Made by a program: the position numbers and the translations under genes. Of a stretch of DNA of 27,354 nucleotides, positions 1-6,687 are shown one piece after another (positions within the stretch are counted from its first letter, which is position 1; each line of letters begins with the position of its first letter). The stretch lies in contig CAMBPW010000004.1 of assembly GCA_945869755.1 (NCBI GenBank), forward strand, positions 1-27,354, in the 5' to 3' direction. The notes below the pieces were generated by a model that had not been told where the DNA came from, made no database searches, and worked only from the letters and a program-made list of their open reading frames with translations. This stretch comes from an uncultured Gemella sp. (GTDB lineage: Bacteria > Bacillota > Bacilli > Staphylococcales > Gemellaceae).

Positions 1-49
1 TCATCTCTTTTTTACTACTTCCAAAAAGTTTTTTAAATAAATTATTCAT
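1..49 (-). CDS. 5' end of a small unrecognised gene (cut by window edge)
   Basis: An ATG at 49-47 is preceded by a strong ribosome binding site (AAAGGAGCAAC, minus strand) and opens a frame that runs off the left edge. Only 16 residues are visible (MNNLFKKLFGSSKKEM), a short amphipathic start rich in Lys and Phe. It lies 28 bases after the stop of the two-helix membrane protein gene, so the two are probably co-transcribed. The visible part is too short to assign a family, and I do not recognise it. Confidence 0.6.
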   Translation of the reverse strand, partial: MNNLFKKLFGSSKKEM

Positions 50-77
50 AGTTGCTCCTTTGTTAAAAATTAAACTT

Positions 78-332
78 TTACAAATATAATCCCACCGTTG
101 CAAATAACGACACAGCTAACCAAAAAAAGCCAAAACAAAACCATATCCATTTTTGTGCTGTCTCTGGCAATTCGTTGATACCTGTTTTTATGGCAAGTCT
201 ATTGTTATATACCCAGTTATACTCTTTAAACACGCCGTATAAGAAAAAGATAAAAAATAGTGTTGCAAATAGTGCGACTAACTCATAATGAGTTGCTAAA
301 TAATTTCTAATATCATCAAATATTTTATCCAT
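78..332 (-). CDS. Small two-helix membrane protein (possibly immunity-type)
   Basis: The protein has 84 residues. A charged N-terminus (about 1-17) is followed by one hydrophobic helix (about 18-36), a short polar loop containing Asn-Trp (about 39-40) and Lys/Glu residues, and a second hydrophobic helix (about 62-83). It is almost certainly an integral membrane protein. The start is supported by an AGAGG motif 6 bases upstream of ATG. The layout, two helices with an Asn-Trp motif in the linker, resembles the predicted Imm17-like immunity proteins of polymorphic toxin systems. That is a weak resemblance by eye, and no toxin gene is visible in the window. A decayed copy of the same gene lies upstream at about 595-773, as is common in immunity gene arrays. 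The function is otherwise unknown. Confidence 0.75.
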   Translation of the reverse strand: MDKIFDDIRNYLATHYELVALFATLFFIFFLYGVFKEYNWVYNNRLAIKTGINELPETAQKWIWFCFGFFWLAVSLFATVGLYL

Positions 333-357
333 AATATACCTCTTTATATAACAAATA

Positions 358-523
358 CTATTCTTTTTTAAATGACCCTCCTCCTCTGTATGTATTTACA
401 ATACAAGTAAATTTTTGTTTTTCTATCTCTTCTCTAATAATTAATGTATTATATCGTTTTTTCATACATTTTTGGCATTTCAAAATACTCTACCAACTTG
501 ATATTATCACAATAATTACACAT
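358..523 (-). pseudogene. Frameshifted mini-gene with an N-terminal Cys-x-x-Cys
   Basis: An ATG at 523 with a good ribosome binding site (TTAGGAG, 6 bases upstream) opens a frame that begins MCNYCDN and stops after 24 codons. The coding pattern continues in the neighbouring frame (YNTLIIREEIEKQ and so on, ending GGGSFKKE) up to a TAG at 360-358. The shift maps to a run of six A in the minus strand (Tyr-Glu-Lys region, about position 457). With five A the two halves join into one 54-residue protein with a single Cys-x-x-Cys. The next gene starts 25 bases after the stop. It could be a true pseudogene, a phase-variable gene or a homopolymer sequencing error. I do not recognise the family. Confidence 0.5.
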
Positions 524-594
524 AGCGTTTCTCCTAATTTTTTAAACATTTTTCAAAATACTATCTCATTAATAAAAATAAAAAAAAAAAATAA

Positions 595-773
595 GCCATA
601 TCCATTTTGTGTTGGAATGGCAATTTGTTAATATCTGTTTTTATGACAAATATATTGTTATTTACCTAGTTATACACTTTAAACACAGCGTATAAACGAT
701 AATGTTGTAAATAGTATATTAACTCGTAATTTTTTGCTAAATAATTTCTAATATTTTCAAAAATATTTTCCAT
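595..773 (-). pseudogene. Decayed second copy of the two-helix membrane protein gene
   Basis: This stretch is a degenerate duplicate of the gene at 78-332. From an ATG at 773 it reads MENIFENIRNYLAKNYEL, close to MDKIFDDIRNYLATHYEL of the intact copy. After that about four codons of the first membrane helix are lost, the Trp of the Asn-Trp motif is a TAG stop, and the later part (VIKTDINKLP against AIKTGINELP) is still recognisable. A two-base deletion next to the Gln-Lys-Trp codons then shifts the frame, and the sequence dissolves into a poly-A/T tract in which the second helix is lost. Similarity is clear at the DNA level at both ends (726-773 against 285-332). The copy cannot make the full protein. 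Confidence 0.8.
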
Positions 774-841
774 AAATTCCCACACAAAATAAACATTAAT
801 TTTATATTATAATTTTTATAAATTTTTAATTTAATTTCAAA

Positions 842-1468
842 TTAATCTTTAGAGTATATTACAATAAGAGGTTTATTAGTTAAAAGTTTTATAGGCTTAC
901 TATTATAAAATTCATTACTTGTAGCATTGGCTCTATTTAAAGATAAACATAAATTATTTATACTATATTTTGCATTTTCTATTGTAATAATTGTATTTTC
1001 ATAAATTGGAATAAATGATATATACTTATAAATTTCTATTTTTTTTAAAATATTAACGTTAGAATTAATATAAAAAATTAAATTATTATCATCAATAATG
1101 TTTATTTTTATATTTTTAAATAATTCATTAGACAGTAAAAGAATATTAGCATAAAAATGGTCAAGTCTTTTTCCTGTTGCTCCATAAATATTTATAGTTT
1201 CTACATTAGGAAAATCTTTAATAATTTCTTTTAAGGCAAATTCTGTATCTGTTAAATTTTGACTTTCTTTATATTTATATATAACATTTGATAAATTTTT
1301 AGATAAAGTTGTAGAATCCATATCTCCATAACAAAATATTGGTATAACTCCAAATTCTAATAAATATTCTAATCCAGAATCTACGCTACACCAATATTTT
1401 GTACAATCAATTGTTTTTGGTTTCATTCCACCTAACATTAAATTTAATTTTGTTATTTTTTCATTCAT
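842..1468 (-). CDS. thiN: Thiamine pyrophosphokinase
   Basis: The 208-residue cytoplasmic protein converts thiamine and ATP to thiamine diphosphate and AMP. Family motifs are present: Val-Asp-Ser-Gly near residue 30, the metal/ATP site Gly-Asp-Met-Asp-Ser near residue 49, a Thr-Asp-Thr-Glu-Phe-Ala segment near residue 75 and Gly-Ala-Thr-Gly-Lys-Arg-Leu-Asp-His near residue 100. The length is usual. It is the last gene of the tlyA-recN-ric-rsgA-rpe-thiN operon, and rsgA-rpe-thiN is a common Bacillota order. It starts two bases after the rpe stop and has no recognisable Shine-Dalgarno sequence, so it probably relies on translational coupling to rpe. I see no clear terminator after its stop. Confidence 0.9.
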   Translation of the reverse strand: MNEKITKLNLMLGGMKPKTIDCTKYWCSVDSGLEYLLEFGVIPIFCYGDMDSTTLSKNLSNVIYKYKESQNLTDTEFALKEIIKDFPNVETINIYGATGKRLDHFYANILLLSNELFKNIKINIIDDNNLIFYINSNVNILKKIEIYKYISFIPIYENTIITIENAKYSINNLCLSLNRANATSNEFYNSKPIKLLTNKPLIVIYSKD

Positions 1469-1470
1469 TT

Positions 1471-2115
1471 TTATTTTAATAACTCTATTAATGTATCTTT
1501 CTTATTATTTGAAGAAAATAAAAATGAACCACACACTAATAAATCTACTCCTTTATCACGACATAATTTTGAAGTTTGAATATTTATTCCTCCATCTACT
1601 TGTATCAAAAAATTATAATTATTTTCTTTTCTTATTAAATCTAATTGTTCTATTTTATCTAACATTTCAAAAATAAATGTCTGTCCGCCAAATCCTGGAT
1701 TTACTGTCATAATTAGTACATAATCTACTTTTGGTAATAAGTATTTTATATTTTCTATTGATGTTTGTGGATTTAAAACTATTCCTGCTTTTTTACCTTT
1801 TGATTTTATAAGTTGTAATAATCTATCAGCATGATTAGTTGCTTCAATATGAAAAGAAACCATATCAGCTCCTATATCACAAAATTTCTCTACATAATAT
1901 TCTGGATTATCAATCATTAAATGAACATCAAAAGTTTTATTCGTTATCTTTCTTATAGATTCTATTACTGGAAAACCAAAGGAAATATTTGGAACAAAAT
2001 TTCCGTCCATCACATCAATATGAAACATATCAACTCCTATACTTTCCATTTCTTTAATATCTCTTTCTAAATTTGCAAAATCTGCAGATAATATTGATGG
2101 TAAAATTTTTGTCAT
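1471..2115 (-). CDS. rpe: Ribulose-phosphate 3-epimerase
   Basis: The 214-residue enzyme interconverts D-ribulose 5-phosphate and D-xylulose 5-phosphate in the pentose phosphate pathway. It has the TIM-barrel family signatures: Ser-Ile-Leu-Ser-Ala-Asp-Phe at residues 7-13, His-Ile-Asp-Val-Met-Asp-Gly at 32-38 (metal ligands His32 and Asp34), Val-His-Leu-Met near His65, the Asn-Pro-Gly-Phe-Gly-Gly-Gln phosphate loop near residue 140 and Val-Asp-Gly-Gly-Ile near residue 174. Length is normal and no key residue is missing. Its Shine-Dalgarno sequence (AAAAGGAGATA) lies within the final codons of rsgA, whose stop is only two bases before the rpe ATG. Confidence 0.95.
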   Translation of the reverse strand: MTKILPSILSADFANLERDIKEMESIGVDMFHIDVMDGNFVPNISFGFPVIESIRKITNKTFDVHLMIDNPEYYVEKFCDIGADMVSFHIEATNHADRLLQLIKSKGKKAGIVLNPQTSIENIKYLLPKVDYVLIMTVNPGFGGQTFIFEMLDKIEQLDLIRKENNYNFLIQVDGGINIQTSKLCRDKGVDLLVCGSFLFSSNNKKDTLIELLK

Positions 2116-2117
2116 AA

Positions 2118-2993
2118 TTAATATCTCCTTTTTTGTTCTTCTTTTTCTTTAAATAATATTTTATAATTTTCGTATCTAGTGTTAATATAGTCTGTTTCAA
2201 TTATATTATTTTTAACTTCACAGTTAGGTTCATTTATATGGTTACAAGTTTGAAACTTACACCTACTATCTTTAAATTCTTTAAATAAATATTTTAATTC
2301 ATCTTTTTCTATAAATGATATATCTAAAGACGAAAATCCTGGTGTATCTGCTATATAAAAATTACCTATTTTATGAAATTCTATATGTCGTGTAGTATGT
2401 TTCCCACGACCTAATGCTTTTGATATTCTTGCAGTTTCTATTTCTAATTTATTATCTGAAAGTTTGTTTATAAAAGATGATTTCCCGCTTCCAGATTGAC
2501 CAGAAATTGATATGAATTTATTGCCTACTATATTTTTAAAGTTTTGAATATCGCAATTTGAATTACTAAAAACATTATATCCCAGCTGTTTATAATAGTT
2601 CATTATTTTATTACATTCGTTTAATTCATTTGAATTTAATATATCTAATTTTGTAAACACAATAATAGTTTCTACTTCACTATATTCATTTAATACAATT
2701 AGTTTATCTAATAGTTTACTTGAAAAAACTGGTGATTTAAAAGATGTAACTATCACATTATAATCAATATTAGCAACTTTAGGTCTTAATAGCTCGTTTT
2801 TTCTTTCTTCTATTTCTATTACATATCCTAAATCATTTTCTATACTTATTTTTACAATATCTCCTACAAGTGGAGTTATGTTTTCATTCCTAAAATTTCC
2901 TCTAGCCCTACATTTTATTATTTTATCATTTACTAAAACATAATAAAATCCGCTTAATGCTTTTATAATTTTTCCGTTAATTTCTGTTGTCAT
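2118..2993 (-). CDS. rsgA: Ribosome small subunit-dependent GTPase A
   Basis: This circularly permuted GTPase checks late maturation of the 30S subunit. With the ATG at 2993 it has 291 residues: an N-terminal OB fold (about 1-65), then the permuted GTPase motifs with G4 (Thr-Lys-Leu-Asp, 114-117) before G1 (Gly-Gln-Ser-Gly-Ser-Gly-Lys-Ser, 165-172) and G3 (Asp-Thr-Pro-Gly-Phe, 216-220). A C-terminal zinc knuckle follows with Cys245, Cys250, His252 and Cys258. The frame is open seven codons further upstream to a TTG, but AGGAGA sits just before the ATG at 2993, so I chose that start. The ATG overlaps the TAA of the preceding Ric-family gene by one base (TAATG). Confidence 0.95.
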   Translation of the reverse strand: MTTEINGKIIKALSGFYYVLVNDKIIKCRARGNFRNENITPLVGDIVKISIENDLGYVIEIEERKNELLRPKVANIDYNVIVTSFKSPVFSSKLLDKLIVLNEYSEVETIIVFTKLDILNSNELNECNKIMNYYKQLGYNVFSNSNCDIQNFKNIVGNKFISISGQSGSGKSSFINKLSDNKLEIETARISKALGRGKHTTRHIEFHKIGNFYIADTPGFSSLDISFIEKDELKYLFKEFKDSRCKFQTCNHINEPNCEVKNNIIETDYINTRYENYKILFKEKEEQKRRY

Positions 2994-3421
2994 TAATCTC
3001 CTATAGTTGCGCAATTACATACAGCACATTTCTTACTATCCCCTAAAATTTGTCCTTCTTTTTTTACTTCTATTTCATTTGATATATTCTTAACAATATT
3101 TTCTGCTATAAAATCAAAAAAATTTTGTAGTTCTCTTTCTTTTATTCTATAATTTTTAACTTCTTCAATAAAATCGAACTCTTTTTTTAATGAAATATAT
3201 TCTTTATATAGTTTTTTATAATTTGAAGTGTATCTATCACCTTGTTTTTCTAATTTCATCAAGGTTTCAGCAAGTTCATTTAATTGTAATAATTTTAATC
3301 TAACTTGATTATTATTTTTATAATTTTTATACGCTTTTATGTACTCTATATATTGAGTTGAGTTATAAATATTTATTAGTATATCATCTAGTTTGTCATA
3401 TATTTTAATATAATCTATCAT
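2993..3421 (-). CDS. YlbF/YmcA (Ric) family protein with C-terminal cysteine tail
   Basis: The 142-residue, mostly helical protein has a coiled-coil-like middle (about 20-115, rich in Lys, Glu and Leu) typical of the YlbF/YmcA (Com_YlbF) family. In Bacillus the members YmcA (RicA) and YlbF (RicF) act with YaaT (RicT) as a complex that binds iron-sulfur clusters and works with RNase Y in mRNA processing and developmental control. The C-terminus carries three close cysteines (Cys132, Cys135, Cys137) that could be cluster or metal ligands. The gene sits between recN and rsgA, starting two bases after the recN stop, and its stop overlaps the rsgA ATG. The family call is by fold pattern and tail only. 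Whether it is the RicF or the RicA counterpart cannot be told. Confidence 0.65.
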   Translation of the reverse strand: MIDYIKIYDKLDDILINIYNSTQYIEYIKAYKNYKNNNQVRLKLLQLNELAETLMKLEKQGDRYTSNYKKLYKEYISLKKEFDFIEEVKNYRIKERELQNFFDFIAENIVKNISNEIEVKKEGQILGDSKKCAVCNCATIGD

Positions 3422-3423
3422 AA

Positions 3424-5121
3424 TTATTTATAATTACCTCTAATATCTTTTTTGATATTATTTGAAATTTCTAATAATTCTATTGCATGCTTTTTAGATA
3501 ATTCAGTAGTTTCAGTCCCGGAAATCATTCGTGCTAATTCTGAAACCTTTTCTTCAAAATTTAGTTCTCTAACAGTTGATATAGTTCTATCTTCTTTAAT
3601 AGTTTTATTAATTAATAAATTACAATCTGCTAGTGCTGTAGTTTGTGGAAGATGCGATATACAAAGAACTTGAGATTTAATTGCTAATTGATACATTTTT
3701 TCTGCCATTCTTTGTGAAACTCTTCCACTAACTCCTGTATCAATTTCATCAAAAATAATTGAAGTAACATTAATACTAGATGAAAATATAATTTTGAGTG
3801 CTAACATTATTCTTGATAATTCTCCTCCAGAAGCAACTTTAACTAATGATTTTAAAGGTTCTCCTAAATTTGAACTTATTAGTATTTTAATATCATCATT
3901 ACCTAAAGAACTAAAATCTTTTTTATCAAATTCAATTTTAATTGTACTTTTTTCCATACATAAAAATTTCAGTTCTTCTTGAATATTTTGTTCTAATTTA
4001 TTTGCTATTTTTTTTCTAACCTGAGTTAACTCAAGTGCTAATTTTAGTAATTCATCATTAACTAATTTTTGTTTTTTTGTATATTCCTCATAATTTTCTT
4101 CATAATTTTCTAATTCATTAATTTCTTCTTCTAAAATGTCTTTCAACTCAATTAATTCATTCAAGTTTTTAGAATATTTTTTTTCTAAAGTTTTTATTTG
4201 AGAAAGTCTAAATTCAACTTCATCAAGTCTTGCTTCATCATAATCAATATTATCATTAAATTTTGAAATATCATACTTTAAATCTTCTAATATGTAATAT
4301 AAATTATTTATTTCTTCTTTTACATTTTCAAATTTAGAATTATACTTTACTAATTTCTCCAAATCGCTTTTTATACTATAAAGACCTGTTAAAACACCAA
4401 AATCTCCATTTATTGATTCTAATATTGAATATGTTAAATTATTTATTTTTTCATAATTTAATAAATAATCTCTCTCTTCTATCAATTTAACATCTTCATC
4501 TAATATTAAATTTAATTTATTAATTTCCTCATACTGATACTTTAAAAAATCTAGTCTTTGTAATACTTCACTTTCTTTATTTTTTAATTCTTCTAATTTT
4601 TTATTTATTAATTTATATTCTTCGTATTTTATTTTATATTTTTCTAATATAGGATTTATTTCGTTTTTTCCGTAAGAATCTATTAAAAATATGTGATTTT
4701 TTTCTAATAACAGCATTTGATTATCGTGCTGTTCATGTATATCTAATAAAAACGAAGATATTTCTCTTAGTGTCGATAAATTTACAATAACATTATTAAC
4801 TCTACAAATACTTTTTCCAGTATTGTATATATCTCTTCTTAATATAAGTATATCTTCTTCAAAATTAATTTCTAAATTTTCTAATATTGATATTAATTTT
4901 TTATTGTTAGGTAAATCAAATACACCTTCTACTGTTGCTTTATCTTCTCCGTGTCTAATATAAGAAGTTGAAGTTCTTTGTCCAGATAGCTGAGAAATAG
5001 CTGCTAAAATCATAGATTTTCCTGCTCCAGTTTCTCCACTAAGAACAGTTAATCCATTTTTAAATTCTATCGTTGATTTTTCTATTATTCCAAATTGTTT
5101 AATGTTTAATTGAATAAGCAT
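3424..5121 (-). CDS. recN: DNA repair protein RecN (SMC-like ATPase)
   Basis: The 565-residue SMC-family ATPase acts early in double-strand break repair, gathering DNA ends for RecA-dependent recombination. It has an N-terminal Walker A (Gly-Glu-Thr-Gly-Ala-Gly-Lys-Ser, 29-36), a conserved His-Glu-Gln-His-Asp segment near residue 130, and a long central coiled coil (about 150-370) dense in Leu, Glu and Lys. The C-terminal ABC signature (Ala-Ser-Gly-Gly-Glu-Leu-Ser-Arg) and Walker B (Ile-Ile-Phe-Asp-Glu-Ile-Asp-Thr-Gly) follow, then a Ser-His-Leu-Pro-Gln H-loop. Length is usual. Its Shine-Dalgarno sequence (TTAGGAG) overlaps the stop codon of the tlyA-type gene. The tlyA-recN pairing is conserved in Bacillota, but the argR/ahrC gene that often lies between them is absent here. 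Confidence 0.97.
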   Translation of the reverse strand: MLIQLNIKQFGIIEKSTIEFKNGLTVLSGETGAGKSMILAAISQLSGQRTSTSYIRHGEDKATVEGVFDLPNNKKLISILENLEINFEEDILILRRDIYNTGKSICRVNNVIVNLSTLREISSFLLDIHEQHDNQMLLLEKNHIFLIDSYGKNEINPILEKYKIKYEEYKLINKKLEELKNKESEVLQRLDFLKYQYEEINKLNLILDEDVKLIEERDYLLNYEKINNLTYSILESINGDFGVLTGLYSIKSDLEKLVKYNSKFENVKEEINNLYYILEDLKYDISKFNDNIDYDEARLDEVEFRLSQIKTLEKKYSKNLNELIELKDILEEEINELENYEENYEEYTKKQKLVNDELLKLALELTQVRKKIANKLEQNIQEELKFLCMEKSTIKIEFDKKDFSSLGNDDIKILISSNLGEPLKSLVKVASGGELSRIMLALKIIFSSSINVTSIIFDEIDTGVSGRVSQRMAEKMYQLAIKSQVLCISHLPQTTALADCNLLINKTIKEDRTISTVRELNFEEKVSELARMISGTETTELSKKHAIELLEISNNIKKDIRGNYK

Positions 5122-5129
5122 AATAACTC

Positions 5130-5936
5130 CTAATTAAAATAATTGCTAGCATCATTAACTATATTATGTATATCTATATGCAAATTGTTATTTATTGTAT
5201 TTTTTTCATATTTTAATATAATTAAATATTCTATATTACCTTCTCCTCCAGTTATTGGAGAAAAAGTTAAATTTTTAACACTAAATCCTAAATCGTTGGC
5301 AAATGTATATATTTTTTCCAAAACTTCTAAATGAACTTTTTTATCTCGTACTATTCCACCTTTTCCTACATTTTCTTTCCCTGCTTCAAATTGTGGTTTA
5401 ATTAAAGCACAAACTTCTCCTGACTCAGTTATTATTTTAGATAACGTTGGTAGTATTAATGTTAGAGAAATAAAAGAAACATCTATAGAAACTCTTTCAA
5501 TATCATAAAGAAACATACTAGCATCACAATATCTAAAATTTGTTTTTTCCATAACTTTAACTCTATCATCATTTCTCAGTTTCCATGCCAACTGATTTGT
5601 TCCAACATCTAATGCATAAACATATTTAGCCCCATTTTGTAATGCACAATCTGTAAATCCTCCAGTAGAAGCACCGATATCTAGCATAACTTTATTTGAA
5701 ACATCAAAATTAAGCTCTTTTATTGCTTTTTCTAATTTTAAACCACCTCGACTTACATATTGCAAAGTTTTTCCTTTAACTCGAAGTTGTGCAGTAGTTT
5801 CTATTTTTTCTCCAGGTTTATCAATTCTATTGCAATCATTAAAAATTATCCCTGCCATAATAGCTCTCTTAGCTTTTTCTCTACTATCAAATAATCCTTG
5901 ATTAACACAAAGAACATCTGCTCTTTCTTTCACCAT
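5130..5936 (-). CDS. TlyA/YqxC family rRNA 2'-O-methyltransferase
   Basis: The 268-residue protein has an N-terminal S4 RNA-binding domain (about 1-60, Arg-Ala-Asp-Val-Leu and Ser-Arg-Glu-Lys-Ala-Lys) followed by an FtsJ/RrmJ-like methyltransferase domain. The SAM site Leu-Asp-Ile-Gly-Ala-Ser-Thr-Gly-Gly-Phe-Thr-Asp lies near residues 85-96, and Lys-Pro-Gln-Phe-Glu and a Thr-Gly-Gly-Glu-Gly-Asn motif follow. Relatives called TlyA methylate cytidines in 16S and 23S rRNA. The Bacillus homologue YqxC sits next to recN in the same way. The frame is open nine codons further upstream, but AAAGAGGTA lies correctly before the ATG at 5936, so I use that start. It is the first gene of the six-gene operon ending with thiN. 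Confidence 0.9.
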   Translation of the reverse strand: MVKERADVLCVNQGLFDSREKAKRAIMAGIIFNDCNRIDKPGEKIETTAQLRVKGKTLQYVSRGGLKLEKAIKELNFDVSNKVMLDIGASTGGFTDCALQNGAKYVYALDVGTNQLAWKLRNDDRVKVMEKTNFRYCDASMFLYDIERVSIDVSFISLTLILPTLSKIITESGEVCALIKPQFEAGKENVGKGGIVRDKKVHLEVLEKIYTFANDLGFSVKNLTFSPITGGEGNIEYLIILKYEKNTINNNLHIDIHNIVNDASNYFN

Positions 5937-5968
5937 AATTACCTCTTTTACATTATATATCATTTACA

Positions 5969-5997
5969 ATTTTATCATATATATTTTTTTTTATCTA
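5969..5997 (-). promoter_or_regulatory. Probable promoter of the tlyA-recN-rsgA-rpe-thiN operon
   Basis: On the minus strand an extended -10 reads TG-A-TAAAAT (TAAAAT at 5974-5969). The -35 position, 17 bases away, is weak (TAGATA, 5997-5992) and is followed by a run of A that could act as an activating element. A start site near 5962 would leave a short leader before the ATG at 5936. The promoter lies right after the pgsA terminator. Confidence 0.5.
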
Positions 5998-6010
5998 GCT
6001 GTTTACAATT

Positions 6011-6046
6011 AAAAAACTAGATTACAATAAATGCAATCTAGTTTTT
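6011..6046 (-). terminator. Rho-independent terminator of pgsA
   Basis: A perfect 12-base inverted repeat (AAAAACTAGATT / AATCTAGTTTTT, arms at 6035-6046 and 6012-6023) encloses an 11-base loop and ends in a run of T on the minus strand. The TAG stop codon of pgsA lies inside the first arm. It separates pgsA from the tlyA operon. Confidence 0.85.
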
Positions 6047-6616
6047 AAATACATGTAAAGAATTTTTAAAATATTCTAATCCTGATAATATTGTTAAAAT
6101 AGTTGAAATCCACAATAATATTAAATCTAATTGAATATTAAATTTATTAAAAATAGGATTACCTAATAATAATAAAATTATCGCAACTAATTGTGTAATT
6201 GTTTTTAACTTCCCTAATAAACCAGCTGCAATAACTTCTCCTTGTTCAACAGCTAACATTCTAAGTCCTGTTACAGCAAATTCTCGTGCAATTACACAAA
6301 CAACCATCCAACTAGGGATTAAATTTAACTCTATCATCACTATAAAAGCACTACCTACTAATAATTTATCAGCTAGTGGATCTAAAAATTTACCCATATT
6401 AGTTATTAAATTATATTTTCGTGCAATATAACCATCTATGAAGTCTGTTATTGATGCAAACGAAAAAATTAATACAGCAATAAAAATGTTATACGAAATT
6501 TCTCTTCCGTACAATATTGAAATTGTTCCTTCTAGTGGATAAAGTAAAAATATAATAAATATTGGGATTAAAAAAATTCTAAATATAGTTATTTTATTAG
6601 GTAAATTCAAGTCCAT
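6038..6616 (-). CDS. pgsA: CDP-diacylglycerol–glycerol-3-phosphate phosphatidyltransferase
   Basis: The 192-residue membrane enzyme makes phosphatidylglycerophosphate from CDP-diacylglycerol and glycerol 3-phosphate, the committed step to phosphatidylglycerol and cardiolipin. The complete CDP-alcohol phosphatidyltransferase signature is visible: Asp58, Asp61-Gly62, Ala65-Arg66, Gly75, Asp79 and Asp83. Hydrophobic segments lie at about 8-27, 42-57, 87-107 and 135-152, with a weaker one near the C-terminus. The start ATG is preceded by AAGGA. Unlike its neighbours it has both its own promoter and its own terminator, so it is probably a single-gene transcript. In Bacillus pgsA is likewise placed among conserved housekeeping genes. 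Confidence 0.95.
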   Translation of the reverse strand: MDLNLPNKITIFRIFLIPIFIIFLLYPLEGTISILYGREISYNIFIAVLIFSFASITDFIDGYIARKYNLITNMGKFLDPLADKLLVGSAFIVMIELNLIPSWMVVCVIAREFAVTGLRMLAVEQGEVIAAGLLGKLKTITQLVAIILLLLGNPIFNKFNIQLDLILLWISTILTILSGLEYFKNSLHVFKN

Positions 6617-6645
6617 AATATTTTCCTTAATTTTATTTTTTATTG

Positions 6646-6674
6646 ATTATATCATAAACAATAATTTGTAACAA
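6646..6674 (-). promoter_or_regulatory. Promoter of pgsA
   Basis: On the minus strand the -35 TTGTTA (6674-6669) and the -10 TATAAT (6651-6646) are separated by 17 bases, with a TG-A extension before the -10. This is one of the best matches to a vegetative sigma-A promoter in the window. It lies in the 71-base gap between ftsK and pgsA. Confidence 0.8.
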
Positions 6675-6687
6675 TATAATTACTTAT

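Noticed and set aside
333..773. Possible insertion sequence or transposon remnant between the small genes
   Set aside because: I find no terminal inverted repeats, target duplications or transposase-like codons. The similarity to 78-332 explains the right part as a gene duplication.
5937..5963. Upstream ATG giving nine extra codons for the TlyA-type protein
   Set aside because: It lies at the predicted transcription start, and the Shine-Dalgarno sequence AAAGAGG serves the later ATG, which also matches the family's N-terminus.
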